Origin: Ailurus styani
Taxonomy: Eukaryota; Chordata; Mammalia; Carnivora; Ailuridae
DNA length: 64,000 nt
Reading direction: 5' to 3'
Assembly: GCA_002007465.1 (NCBI GenBank)
Contig: LNAC01000230.1
Coordinates: 748,447-812,446 of the forward strand
Below, piece after piece: positions 23,786-34,359 of the stretch (its first letter is position 1; each line of letters begins with the position of its first letter). The translations under genes and the position numbers were made by a program. A model generated the notes under the pieces. It was not told the origin of the DNA and did not search any database. It worked only from the letters and a program-made list of their open reading frames with translations.

Positions 23786-26001
23786 GAGTCAGTAATTTAA
23801 ACTTTATTTCATATCTATTGTTAAATTACACAAAATCAGTGAATGGTTTATAAAGCTACACCATTGAACGGATGTTTACAGTCGAAATCATGGGATTTAT
23901 AGGATGAAGACCAAAACGCATACTGATAACATCCCTTATATACACTAATCAGTATAGACAGAGAAAATTCACTTAATTTCTGCAAGCCATGCACACCACG
24001 ATAACACAAAAGGTTGTTTTTTTGTTCTCTTTTTTTTTCTGTAACAGGCTTTTCCACTGGCTCGGGTTCCATCCTGCCTTCCAAAGGTACTTATCTGTTT
24101 TAAGAGCAAACGTTGCCAATTAAAACTAAACAAAACCAAAATACCACAGTGATCTACAGGATCTTTATTTTAAAAACACAGTGTACACAAAATAGTTTCA
24201 CTCTAAAACACATTGACTTCAAGGTGTGTTTGAGTTTAAAAAAAAATTCCTTTCAGTTCATCAGTTCTCAGATTTCCCAGGACTGCAATACTGTCAGACA
24301 AAACCAACTTCAGATATAGTGATACAAGCTCAGCGTCAAGAAAACTTATTTTTAAACCCAAATACTCAGCTTCTTGTCCGGCCTGTGGCCATAAGTATTA
24401 CGGATGAGACTAGATCATGCAGATAAGCAGCAGATTGTACAAGATGTGACTTTACCATCACACTCTTAAGCGTGTCGCTCCTGAAAACATCAGTGCTATT
24501 TCCAGTGGTCTTGTTGGATCGACAGACAGGGGGTTAGCGTAGGTCCCTACAAAGTATAGCGAAACCCATAAAATGGACACTGCCCAGAATCACAGTGCTT
24601 GCTAGCACAGCAGGTGACATGCTTCTTCTCGTCCTGCTCGATTCGTAACTGATCGCCTACAAGTATTGTGCAGAGACTTTATATGAAATCATTCTCCTCA
24701 ATGCATATGCTCTCGAGACACCCTCACTGCAGAACACTCTTTCTCTTTGTTCTTTCTTAAAACAAAAGCGGGTGGAGGGTTAACCCAAATTATCGAGATA
24801 CAGCTTTTGGTGTTACTGAATCACTGGCTATCTTAATGTTTATTCTACCGTTTTTATTTTCTGTTTCATAATTGTCTATAATCTGTCAACACAAAAAGAA
24901 CAAATGGGCTAAAGCTGCCAGCCCAACTAGAAATGGCACTATAAGAATGTACGAAAAGTCAATAATCATTCACATTCAGGTTCAATTATATCTCATCAAG
25001 AATAACTTCAGCAATATTTTTAGACACAGTATCCTGTTCAAGAGTTTCTCGATAAGGACCTCACTACACAAACATTGATAAGACAATTCTATAGAAAGTC
25101 CTGACTTGAATCCAGGATTATATATCACAAGAAACTCAGCAACACGCCATTTAGATGATGAAGAAAGATTCTATAAGTGGGTTATTTTGGAATGAGCACA
25201 ACTCAGAGAAGCCTTCAAATGAATGAGAAGCAGCGCCAAAAAGATTCCAGAATTGTTGAAATTACAGTGCCCAGAAAAGTGTTTTTGTTTACTGAGATAC
25301 ACCCTGTTTAAAACCTTTAAACGGTAGAAGGTAGAAAAAGTTGAGAATTCTAAACATCTCTTAAATAACAAGATACGAATACCTGTTCTACTTGAAAAGC
25401 CATTTCTTACATAAAACCGCCCATGTCTGGGAGAGAAAAATCTTCATTTCTACAGTTTGGTAAGATTTACCATCAGTTCTTATTCCATTTAGATAGATTC
25501 CTGCTTAAAATCAGAAGAAAATAAAAGGTTTCATGGTTAATTTTAGTTTTTTTTAATGTGTATATTCACGCTTACCCTTGGGAACGAATGTTTGCTTCCA
25601 AGAGCAAGTCTGAACAGTGTACCATGAATAATTTGGAGTCTGTTTCTTAGCCAGAAGTCGAATGGCCACATTTTATGTTTTCATTTTGTCTCTATAGCTA
25701 ATTTAAGCATTTCTTAAAATATCGAAACAGTAATTTCTGGCGAGTCTGGTTTGGCTTTTGGATTTTATAAATACTCCAACAAACCAAAAAGAGACAATTT
25801 AATTATATACTGAAAGTTGTTTTACCCACGCACAGTATAACATTTAATTGAAAGGCAACTGTAAAGGCAACATCTTAACTTTATTTTTTTTACCCTCCAA
25901 GCTTAAGGAAGCAGGATGTGTTTGGAAACTCTCATGTTTTAAGATTTGCCATATCTCTACTGGCGCTTTGGGACAAGTGAGCAAAGGCCTCTGGGAGCCA
26001 C
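23785..26001 (-). other. HS6ST2: Putative 3' UTR of HS6ST2
   Basis: This stretch follows the TAA stop on the transcribed strand. It is AT-rich and has no SINE, MIR, L1 or LTR signature over about 2.2 kb, unlike the DNA on either side. Several AATAAA motifs occur on the minus strand (for example 24839-24844 and 24164-24169), so shorter alternative ends are possible. The extent is inferred; cDNA or 3'-end reads would fix it. The small open frames here (such as 24872-25078 + and 25171-25371 -) have no recognisable protein similarity. Confidence 0.7.
23803..23808 (-). terminator. Candidate distal poly(A) signal AATAAA for HS6ST2
   Basis: TTTATT on the plus strand is AATAAA on the gene strand. 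About 20-40 nt downstream is a TG/TTT-rich stretch (TTTCGTGATTTCAAGTGTTG on the minus strand), as expected for a downstream element. It is the last AATAAA before the LTR relic. Other copies upstream could be used as well. Confidence 0.55.
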
Positions 26002-26884
26002 TTAACGCCATTTCTCTACGCTGCCTATGTAGTCATTGGTGCCATTGCTGGCACTGCCATTGCTCTGCTCTTGACCTGGTTTCTGCTTCCGGCTTTCACG
26101 GTTCTTCTGGCTCGAATTCTGGGTCAGATTCTGAATCAGATTCTGAGTCACATTCGGATTGGCATTCAGATTTGGGTTCTGACTCGGATTCTGACTCGGA
26201 TTCTGGCTCCGGCTCCGGCTCTGGCTCTGGCCCTGACTCTGGAAATGGGTCTGAAGGAACCTTCCCTTCAGAAATTTGCGTTGTTCCTGACGCTTCTGCC
26301 TAGCTTCCTGATGTTCCTTCTGCCTCATAAACTGATACCTTTGCAAAAAGAGGTCTTTCGCATAGCTGTACAATTCCATATCCAGAAAATTCAGTCCCTC
26401 AATCCGCTTTTGGATTTCCTCATTGATCTCTACACTAGAGGCCCTAGTGGTATTGTATTGGGTAAATGGCGAAATAAAGTTCATGTTGAAGGTTTTCTCA
26501 AACAGGTACTGGGTCTTCCGCTGAAACTCCGTGAGGCCGAAGAACGCCATGTGCTTCAGATTCGTTTTGGCACTTTCCAGGAGGACCTTGTTTCTTTGCT
26601 TTTCAGGCATGACGGAGAGGTTGTAGCAGCCGACCAGGGTCAGGTCGGAGAGCATGCGCACCTGGCGGTTGTTGGCTAGATTATAGGGACAGTCCATGAA
26701 CTCTTTCAGGGGGCAGCCAGACCAGTCATCGCCAGAGTAGCAGCTGGGCAGCTCTTCGGAGGTTGGGGGCCTTCCGTCACAGACGTGCAGGGATGCTTTC
26801 CATGTTGCCCCTCTCTGGACGTGCCTCCACTCACTCAAGTACCGGGACACTGGGTCTCGGAGGATGGTGATGTAGTGGAAGTTC
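26002..26884 (-). CDS. HS6ST2: Heparan-sulfate 6-O-sulfotransferase 2, terminal coding exon (partial gene)
   Basis: The exon encodes 293 residues and a TAA stop (26004-26002). The family transfers sulfate from PAPS to the 6-OH of glucosamine in heparan sulfate; these are type II Golgi membrane enzymes. Residues 5-21 carry ITILRDPVSRYLSEWRH, the segment that in this family binds the PAPS 3'-phosphate. The conserved body follows, including CPYNLANNRQVRMLSD (65-80) and FFGLTEFQRKTQYLFEKTF (114-132), with Cys at 35, 48, 57, 65 and 87. Residues 181-209 are basic and probably helical. Residues 211-260 are a Gln/Asn/Ser/Pro low-complexity tail, and the end is GTNDYIGSVEKWR, which I know from HS6ST2 and not from HS6ST1. 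N-glycosylation sequons are at 88, 144, 244, 252, 256, 275 and 280. The 5' edge is set by an AG acceptor. The first base is the third base of a split codon (phase 2). The N-terminal membrane anchor and the 5' PAPS-binding part lie outside the window. The open frame continues six codons upstream, but that is intron. Confidence 0.96.
26095..26253 (-). repeat. Coding low-complexity repeat in HS6ST2 tail
   Basis: Within the exon, a 12-bp unit (plus-strand GATTCTGACTCG) and a run of GGCTCC/GGCTCT hexamers encode SQSRSRSQNPSQNPSQNP and then NxTQNL-type repeats (residues 211-263). It is in frame throughout. Confidence 0.9.
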
Positions 26885-26910
26885 CTATGGGCAAAGCACA
26901 AAGACCAACA
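26885..26910 (-). other. HS6ST2: 3' splice site of the last HS6ST2 intron
   Basis: On the minus strand the sequence reads GGTCTTTGTGCTTTGCCCAT then AG and then GAACTTCCACTAC. This is a pyrimidine-rich tract and an AG acceptor (26886-26885) directly before the codons for NFHYITILRD. The G before AAC belongs to the preceding codon, so the intron is phase 2. Confidence 0.88.
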
Positions 26911-28128
26911 GTCAGCGCTGCGGGTGACCTACGTGTAGTCAGCGAGGTGCATGGCATCTGTGACGTTTGCTGATCAGTAAGGAGGGCCAAAGGAAAATGA
27001 TGGTGATCTGGTGGCATGCGTCCTGTGAAGTGTGTGGTAGGCCACCGTCTGAGTCCCACGAGCCCATCCAGGTAGCTAACTCTTTCCCCCAGTTTGCTGG
27101 TACTGCAGCTCATGAAAGTAGGACAAGTGCAGGCCCAGGACATCATCCTTGTCACTCTTCACTCCCTCTTCCCAATCCCCCTGATTCTCTTTATCCAACC
27201 AATGACAAAACCCTCCTGACGACCTCATGCACTTAAGCAAACTGTTACTTCATATCCCCCATAATTATTTCTGATCCCCATTAACTGATCACGAAATTCC
27301 AACCTTTCTTACCGAATATACAAAAGCATTTTCCCAATATCCAGCCTAATCAGGATACCTTATTAAAAAATAAAACCTCATTGAAAGAGTGTTGACATGA
27401 TGCTTTGATTCTGGCGCTTGTCCTAACATCATGGCTCATTGGTTCTGGAAGCCGCGTGCAGGGATCGGCAGAGCAGCCCAGGGCCTCCAGAAATAAACAT
27501 TGTGGTTAGTCACCGACTGAAATAGACATGGTAGCTGCCAATGGCACATATGCAAGCTACCACCTCGGTTTCAGCCTTTGCTGGCGTGATAATATTCCCA
27601 GCCCAGCAAAGTTAACTCTGTCAGCTCCAAATGCCCCTTTTCTTTACCTACCGAAAGGATACCCGGGTGTCAGCAAGTGTGAAGGCCCTGCCGTACGGCT
27701 CCCTTCACTTTAAAGCTGCAAACTGAGAAAGTTGTTTGTTCACATAGAGGACTAGCGAACACTGAACACATCCGTGCACGCACCCCACCCCAGAAATGTC
27801 AAAGCCTAAGATGTGATCAGACATACTCAAGGGGAGAAATGACCCTGGGCTTGTGATTTTAATTAAGAAATGAATTTTTCCCCCTCTGAGATTCAGCAGA
27901 TGAAGGCTGAGGTCAAAGAAGGGCATATTATAGAAGGAAAAGAACAATGAACACTGACTAGTAGCATTTCGTTTCTTAGAGAAAACCCGGGGAGTGGCTG
28001 GTGGCTTTTGTGAAATCTATTCTTTGTCATCTGAGAGAGTGGTGGTTCCGTACACCTGCCAAAGGGAGCCAACAACCACAGACGGGCGGTGTCTGTTGGC
28101 TGATGTCCTCCGCGGAAAGGTTTCTCCT
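26911..28128. other. Proximal part of the presumed intron
   Basis: Unique sequence with no interspersed repeat. The 106-residue minus-strand frame at 26835-27155 overlaps the exon in another frame and is a shadow. Confidence 0.5.
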
Positions 28129-28246
28129 GAGAGATTGTAACCTGAAGGATGTTTAGAATTTTCCAGTCACAGGTGTTTCTTCTGCTGGGCATGAGCTTCC
28201 TTCTGTGATTGGAAAATTCTAAACATCCTTCAGGTTACAATCTCTC
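28129..28246. repeat. 44-bp near-perfect inverted repeat (hairpin) with 30-nt loop
   Basis: The left arm 28129-28172 and right arm 28203-28246 are reverse complements over 44 bp with a single mismatch (C28166 against the T at 28209, a G-T/G-U wobble when folded). The loop is 28173-28202. The arms start with GAGAGATTGTAACCTGAAGG on the left and end with the complementary CCTTCAGGTTACAATCTCTC on the right. Homology stops abruptly outside the arms and there is no TA or 8-bp target duplication, so I do not recognise it as a known MITE. It lies in the presumed HS6ST2 intron, so its transcript could fold into a long stem. Confidence 0.95.
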
Positions 28247-28930
28247 CTCTGAGAAAACTTAACCCCACCGCCTGCTGCTGGCCCTCACCTCTTCCTCAGT
28301 GGCCCCATAGCACGTCCGCACTTAGCCTTTGTGAAAACTTTTGATACTGAATTGTGACTAATTGTGTGTACCTTTCTGCTGAAACGATGTTTTCCAGGAC
28401 AGGGACTCTGTGCTATTCTTCTAGAACTTCTGGGGAAGAGGAGGGAGGGAATGGGGACCGGGAAGGCCATGCCTGATCCTACAGAAACTCTGGAGAATCT
28501 TCTAAATGCCTTGCAGATTATCACAGAAATTGTTTTAAATTACTTTATATATTTTTTCAGACTAAACCAGCATGGGGCACAGGAGGAGCCCCTGGGAGTG
28601 AGGATGGAGAGGATGGTGAGCCTACCTCACTGCTTTTCCCAGGGCCCGATCTCGCCAGCGCCACGAAAACTCAGGTCTGCGAAGACCCACTGCTAAACGC
28701 ATGGCCTTTACCAGCAAAGGCGACTGCTATGCCCACGAGCTTCCTCCTTCCACCCCTTGCTGTGGTATTCATTCACTCCTTCATTCAATACATACTTATC
28801 GAGCTTTTATTTTAGGCCGGGGGCCATAGCTTAGTGGCAATTAGTCTGATTATTTGGAAAAAAAAAAGAAATTTATGAAGCCCAGTGACACATTTGAATT
28901 AACCTTTCAACTGGCTTTAGCAGGCGTGCA

Positions 28931-28971
28931 TTATAATGGGGGCTGTCGGGTAGTTTAAACCCCCATAATAA
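28931..28971. repeat. Short inverted repeat, 12-bp arms
   Basis: TTATAATGGGGG (28931-28942) pairs with CCCCCATAATAA (28960-28971) with one mismatch around a 17-nt loop. Such short stems occur by chance; it is listed because it sits about 0.7 kb from the large hairpin. Confidence 0.75.
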
Positions 28972-29893
28972 AGTCACCTTCATGCTTAGCTGACAGTCGT
29001 CCAGCCCTGCCTTGTCGTACCGGTTTTAGCCTACAGTGACATCTTCTGGTAAATCCTAGAGTGCAGCCCTGTGCCCGTCGGAGGCTCTCCTTCCTAAACA
29101 CGCTCCCTTGTCTTTAGGAACAGATAGATCCCAACCACCAGGCTAAAGTTGCGACCAGTGTTTTGCAAACACCATCCTCACGTAGAAAGAGAGAGGAGGC
29201 ACCCCAGAGAGGCGGAGACAGACGCCCAGAGTCTCTCACGTGAAGGATGTGTGCCTCCTGCCCCCTGATGTCTCCTTGTGCCCATAGGACATGACGGCAG
29301 TCCAAGGTGGGCAGCCTCCGTCTCAACACTGCAGGGGAGGTCACGGCCACGGAGAAATGGCAGGCGCCCATACGCACGCACTCACGCACGCATGCACCCT
29401 GCCCGCCCTGGTGACAACAGCTGTCTACCCTCCGATGCTAACAGATTCGGGGCTTGCTCACAGCCCACTTCTTCCAGGGAAGACAGCCTGGGCTCCCAGG
29501 CTGCCTCAGTGGCAAACACTCGATGCTGCTGGAAAGAACGATCCCCGGGGGTGAAAAGGCAGATCTGCTTAAAGGTTGGCATGTCCAGGGGTGCCCGGCC
29601 AGGTGCGGATAACACGTGGGAGGTTTGGTTGGGCAAAGGATCCAGGAGGCCCATTATTCTAAGGAGAGAGTATTGTTGAGGAGAAGGAAATGTTGGAGAA
29701 GTCAGCCTCCCCATGGCCTGGCTGGGCCAGGACGTGACAGCCCAGCCCAACGGGAATGTGACCCGGGGTGGGGGTGGGCACAGACACACAGGTAATGCTC
29801 TTCCCGTGGCCAGTTCAGGGCAAGCACCTCACATGGGCCTGCCACGGGGTGCCCACAGCACCAAGACATGGCATTTCAATGGAATGTGTTCTT

Positions 29894-30076
29894 TTTTAAA
29901 AAAAAATGCTTATTTACGAGAGAGAGAGAGAGAGAGAGCACACAAGCAGGGCAGATGGAGAGGGAGAAGTAGGCTCCCCGCTGAGCAAGGAGCCTGACGC
30001 GGGGCTGGATCCCAGGTCTGGGATCCTGACCTGAGCCAAAGGCAGCCGCTTAACAACTGAGCCACCCAGGTGCCCC
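29894..30076 (-). mobile_element. CAN-SINE
   Basis: It carries an expanded (GA)n run at 29918-29938 within the TC-rich part and ends CTGAGCCACCCAGGTGCCCC. A 16-bp duplication with three differences (ending GTGTTCTT) flanks it at 29878-29893 and 30077-30092. Confidence 0.94.
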
Positions 30077-30302
30077 AACAGAAGGTGTTCTTAATGGTTG
30101 GAGCAGGCACGAGGTGCGATGACAGCATCTTGCTAGCCTAGCAATATGGGCAAGAGCTTCTGCAGCTTTATTTTGGAAACAAGAAGAGGAGGCAAGAAGA
30201 GGGGAAAGGAGTACGAGGCAGAAAGATGAGCATGAGCAAAGTCACAGGACACAAACTAGCCTCTTGTGTGCAGGAGAAGTGCACTGAAAACCCCTTACAG
30301 GG

Positions 30303-30524
30303 GTGGGGGCGCCTGGGTGGCTGAGGTGGTTGAGTGCCTGCCTTCGGCTCAGGTCATGATCCTGGAGTCCTGGGATTGAGTCCAGAATCGGGATCCCTGC
30401 TCAAGGAGGGGTCTGCCTCCTCCTCTCTCTCTGCCTGCCTCTCTGCCTACTTGTAATCTCTCTCTCTCTCTCTGTCAAATAAATAAGTAAATAAAATCCT
30501 TAAAAAAAATAAAAAAAAAAACCA
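30303..30524 (+). mobile_element. CAN-SINE, full length
   Basis: The head is GGGGGCGCCTGGGTGGCTGA, followed by the TC-rich segment with a longer (TC)n run and an A-rich tail. It is flanked by a 16-bp duplication with two differences (AAAACC...TTAC.GGG) at 30287-30302 and 30525-30540. It faces the minus-strand copy 226 bp to its left. Confidence 0.95.
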
Positions 30525-31499
30525 AAAACCACTTACTGGGAACGAAGGGGAGTGGCAGGGGTTGCGGGTGGAGGGGCAGGCACAGAGCTGGCTATGGGAG
30601 CCCTCGGGACCCCCCCCCCAAGAAAGGACTTAGGCCTCTGTAGCTGAGAGAGAGGCACCTGAAGGGGTCTAAGCAGGGGAGCGACAAGAAATCAGTGTTT
30701 TAGCCAGCTCCCGGGGTCCGGCGCGTGGAGGTGGAATTAGGGAAATTCGCCTAGGTTACTGCAGAAAACAAGTCAGAAGGAGGGCAGACTAGAGACATTT
30801 TTAGGAGGTAGCGTTAACAGAACTGGGTGTCAAAATGAACGCAGGGGAGAGGAAGGAGGGTTAAGGATGCCTCCAGTTTCTGGCAGAAGGCCTCAGGTGC
30901 CCGGGGACACCCAAAAGAGAGTTGAATGGACAGACAGAGCACTCGGGGGGTTATCTGGCCTTAAGATAAAGATGTGGCATTAACAGCAAAAAGCACTCAT
31001 TTCAAACCACGACAGCCCACTTGCCGATGGAATTTAGATCCACACGTGTGGCTTCGGCGCTTTGAAGACCGACTGGACACTGCTGCAAGTTCCCTCACTG
31101 TCCTCTTGTCTCCCCTGAATATATTCCACTTTACTGGATCGTGTCCTCCAGGCACAGTCTGACAAGTGACAAGCAGGGACAGTCTGTCACCTCCCTCATT
31201 CTCGACACCATTCCTCTCAGTGTGGCCTCGTATATCACATCGGGCTTTTTGGCAGACGTGCCACACCGCTGACGCACAGTCAACTAAACTCTTTCATTCT
31301 TTAACACGTATGCCATTTCGAGACCCAATCTACTTGATCCTGGACCTGGATGTAGTTTACTTGAGGCCCTGTTTAATTTCTTCTTGTTAGAGTAGGTCTG
31401 AGCTGTCAAAACACATCTGGACTCTGATTATATCCCCCAATATCTTCACCACATCTCCATATTCCTTTTGGCGATGCCTGTATCCAGGCACTGATCAAA

Positions 31500-31900
31500 A
31501 CAGAACAAGATGCAGGCGAGAACTGCTGGAAATCTCCCCTCCGGTGGACATTACTCCGAAGGTTGCTGCTGAACGGACTGATTTAATTTTAAATGAGTGA
31601 GCCATTTAAAATAGCTCCGCCCCGGGGAAAATCACACTCAGCCTGTTTCCGTTAGTGGTAAGGGGACAGGAATATCTTACGACAAACCATGTCACTTACT
31701 TAAGATGAACAGGTGTCACATCTTTAAATTGGAGTCATGACCCTCCCCCCACCCCGGTCACCTGGGTGAATTTAATGACAATCGTCCGGTGTGTCTGCAT
31801 GCCCCTGGTCCCTTACAGGCAGAACAACATGAAAGTTCGAGTCCAGGCCAATTTTTTCCTGTCATTGCTAAGTAACTGTCGAAACAACAATAGCAACCAA
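31500..31900. promoter_or_regulatory. Candidate non-coding regulatory element
   Basis: Repeat-free block with TTTAATTTTAAATGAGTGAG and CCATTTAAAATAGCTCCGCC, that is, AT-rich homeodomain-like sites next to a GC box. Function is inferred from composition only. Confidence 0.25.
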
Positions 31901-32029
31901 CAAAGAGTTGTCCAAGCTTGAAACCCGGGGGCCGCCCCGGACTCCTCGATCTTGCTCACTACCACGATGTGAACTTTCCCCAAGATCCTTGCTGATTCTA
32001 GATCCTAGCAGCACTCAGGTCCATCTTTT

Positions 32030-32960
32030 CTACCACTGCCTGGGGCCAGGCCCTTATCATTTCTCTGCTGGGTCACTGTTGTAGGGTCCTGGCCCACCTC
32101 CCAGCCTCTGGTCTCACACCTAGCCCACCTAGCCCACCTAGCCCATATGGGCCGGGGGTGGCCCATATGACACACATCTGACCTGTCATTCCCTAGTTAA
32201 GACCTCTTCATCCCTATCAACTAGGACATGAAGTCCAGCGTCCTTCACATGCTAGACACAGCCTCCTGGAACCCGGTACCCACCACCTTTCTTTCCCTCC
32301 AGCCTGATCTCTATCAAGCTTGGTCTACACAAGCCTTCCTCAATCACGAGGGATTTTGCATCTCCCCATCTGCTCCCCTGACTCTAGCTCATGTAACAAT
32401 CTCTGAAGACATTCTGCTTGTCACGGTGGGAGGGGAGGGGATGCATGCAACCTGCGTCTAGCGGTGCTGTGACACAGCCTACCACGTAAAGAATTATCCA
32501 ACTCCAAATGTCAATAGCCGAAAAACCCTGCTCTATTCTGTATGCTCCAAGTATAAAGAAGTCATTTCGTTTTCCAAATCCATCCCAGGCAATGACCCTA
32601 CAGGCCCCTTTCCTTTGGATATGGAATGCCCACTCTTTTGAATGGCTTGTGCGTTTTCCCGGTTGCCTGGAAAGCTTCAAAACTCCGCTCTAAGATTGCT
32701 TCCTCCATGAAACTTTCCTTGACCTTCCAGGGTAGAGTGAACGGCCCTGGTATTCCTCCGTTCCAGCCGTGCTGGAACTCGCCCACTCTAGCATTTGCTG
32801 CCACGTGCCGTGACTGTCTAGTGATCAGTCTGCTTCCCACGTCGGACTCTGAGCCCTGGGAGGGCAGGGATGGCGTATCATTGATCCGTGTAAGCTCCTC
32901 TGGGCCTGGCACAATATTTGACAGAAAATTAGTGTTTAATAAAGGACCGTTGAATGAACG
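32030..32960 (+). mobile_element. L2 relic
   Basis: TACCACTGCCTGGGGCCAGG, TTCCTCCATGAAACTTTCCT, TGAGCCCTGGGAGGGCAGGG and TTTAATAAAGGACCGTTGAA lie in L2 order. It includes a short tandem repeat and palindrome at 32116-32173. Confidence 0.75.
32116..32173. repeat. 10-bp tandem repeat next to a palindrome
   Basis: CACCTAGCCC is present three times in a row. It runs into GCCCATATGGGC (perfect 12-bp palindrome), and a second GGCCCATATG follows after 7 bp. Confidence 0.85.
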
Positions 32961-33604
32961 TCTGCAGTGGGAGCTGCAGAGCTTAGGATAAGCTAATAGG
33001 AAAGGCACCTTTTTCTTTGATAAGGAAAAGCCACTAGATGTCAGTATTAAATAACAGATACGCCGCTTTACCCCGTGGTGGAACATTTTAAGGAGATCTA
33101 GTGATACCTAGCAGTTACCCTTTCTGTGCAGTAGCCCCAAAGAAGGTTGGAAAAATTACGGATATTAGACATAAGTAAATGGATAAAAACAAGTACCATG
33201 TTTTCATTTTTAACAGTTTATCCTGCAGTAAGGACCCGAGTTCTAAGTCACAGCTTCCTAGGCTCATTAAAGCAAGAAGAAGCCTTTGAGATGGCACAGC
33301 ATCTTGGTCAAACGCTTCTCTTTGGAGGTGGGAAAATCAAGGCCCTGAGAGAAACACGGACTTGCTCATAAGACACACACTGCTAACAGCCCTTGGAAAT
33401 GGATCTAACTGCAAGGAGTATTCCTGGGCTGAAGGCTGATACCTTAGCAGACCCTGCTTTGTGTCTGTTAGCTCCCTCTCACAGCACAATAAACCAGGCC
33501 GGAAAGAACCCTCAGGAAGAGGAGACATTTTTGCTGAGAGGGCACAGCCGGGAGCTGGGGTCACTCGGGCCTGCTGCTTACACATGAGCTCCCTTCTCGC
33601 CCAT

Positions 33605-33745
33605 GGAGCTGATATTATTATTGTTCTCACTGTGAGGATGAAGAAACTGAGAGGTGATTTGGCCCAGTGTCACATGACGAGTTAAGTACGGGTGCTGAGA
33701 CTGAACCCATTTCTTTCTAGAACCTGTGCTCTTCCCATTCTCGCA
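33605..33745 (-). mobile_element. MIR fragment
   Basis: AAGAAACTGAGAGGTGATTT and CAGTGTCACATGACGAGTTA, then CTGAACCCATTTCTTTCTAG. Confidence 0.75.
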
Positions 33746-33792
33746 CTGGGACCCAAACCCAGGACTTCCACTTCTGGGAACAAACTAACATC

Positions 33793-33955
33793 CAGAATGT
33801 TCCAGAACCAGCAGCATCAGCACCACTTAGGAACTTGTTGGAAATACACGTTCTGGGGTCCACTCACTGAAGAGAAACCCAGGGGCTGGGACCCGGCCAT
33901 CTGTATCTTAGGAAGCCCTCCAGGAAATTCTGTGGCAGAGTCTTGAGAACCACTG
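33793..33955 (-). mobile_element. MER5A-like hAT-Charlie relic
   Basis: AGAACCAGCAGCATCAGCAC, ACTTAGGAACTTGTTGGAAA, GGAAGCCCTCCAGGAAATTC and a closing CTTGAGAACCACTG. The order is that of MER5A read from its 3' end. Confidence 0.82.
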
Positions 33956-34359
33956 TCCCAGAGCAAACCTGAGCTCCCTGCTCCACGCCACAGACAAGCC
34001 TAGGGACGCCCATTTCTGTCCAGGAAAAGCCCAGGGCACTTTGCCTGAGCAAAGCTCGGAGGACCATGCTGTAAACATTTACTTCCCTTTTAGGCCCCTG
34101 GTTCCCAAATAAGGTTTTTCCTGCGCTACTCAAAGGAAAAATAAATATCAAAGCCATTTCATTTATGGAAGAAGGCCAACAAAACCATACAAGTGAAGGT
34201 CACAGGAGTGATCAATAAAAAGTTAATTTAAGAAAGGAAACAAATTCTTAGCCTAAATCAATGAGCGAACATTTTCTTATACCTGTAGCTTAATTTTGTA
34301 CTTTTTTTTTTTTTTTACGTTCAGCCTTGGTACATTTTGTTCTCATTTTGATGAGTGGC

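Noticed and set aside
25848..26303. 151-residue plus-strand frame with a Ser-Asp/Ser-Gly repeat
   Set aside because: Antisense shadow of the same low-complexity coding repeat and part of the 3' UTR.
26071..26679. 202-residue plus-strand open frame over the HS6ST2 exon
   Set aside because: It is antisense to a strongly conserved coding exon; the hydrophobic repeats mirror the Gln/Ser repeat on the real strand.
26885..26901. Upstream Met-initiated extension of the HS6ST2 frame
   Set aside because: The six codons lie beyond a good AG acceptor and are intronic; the protein family has no start here.
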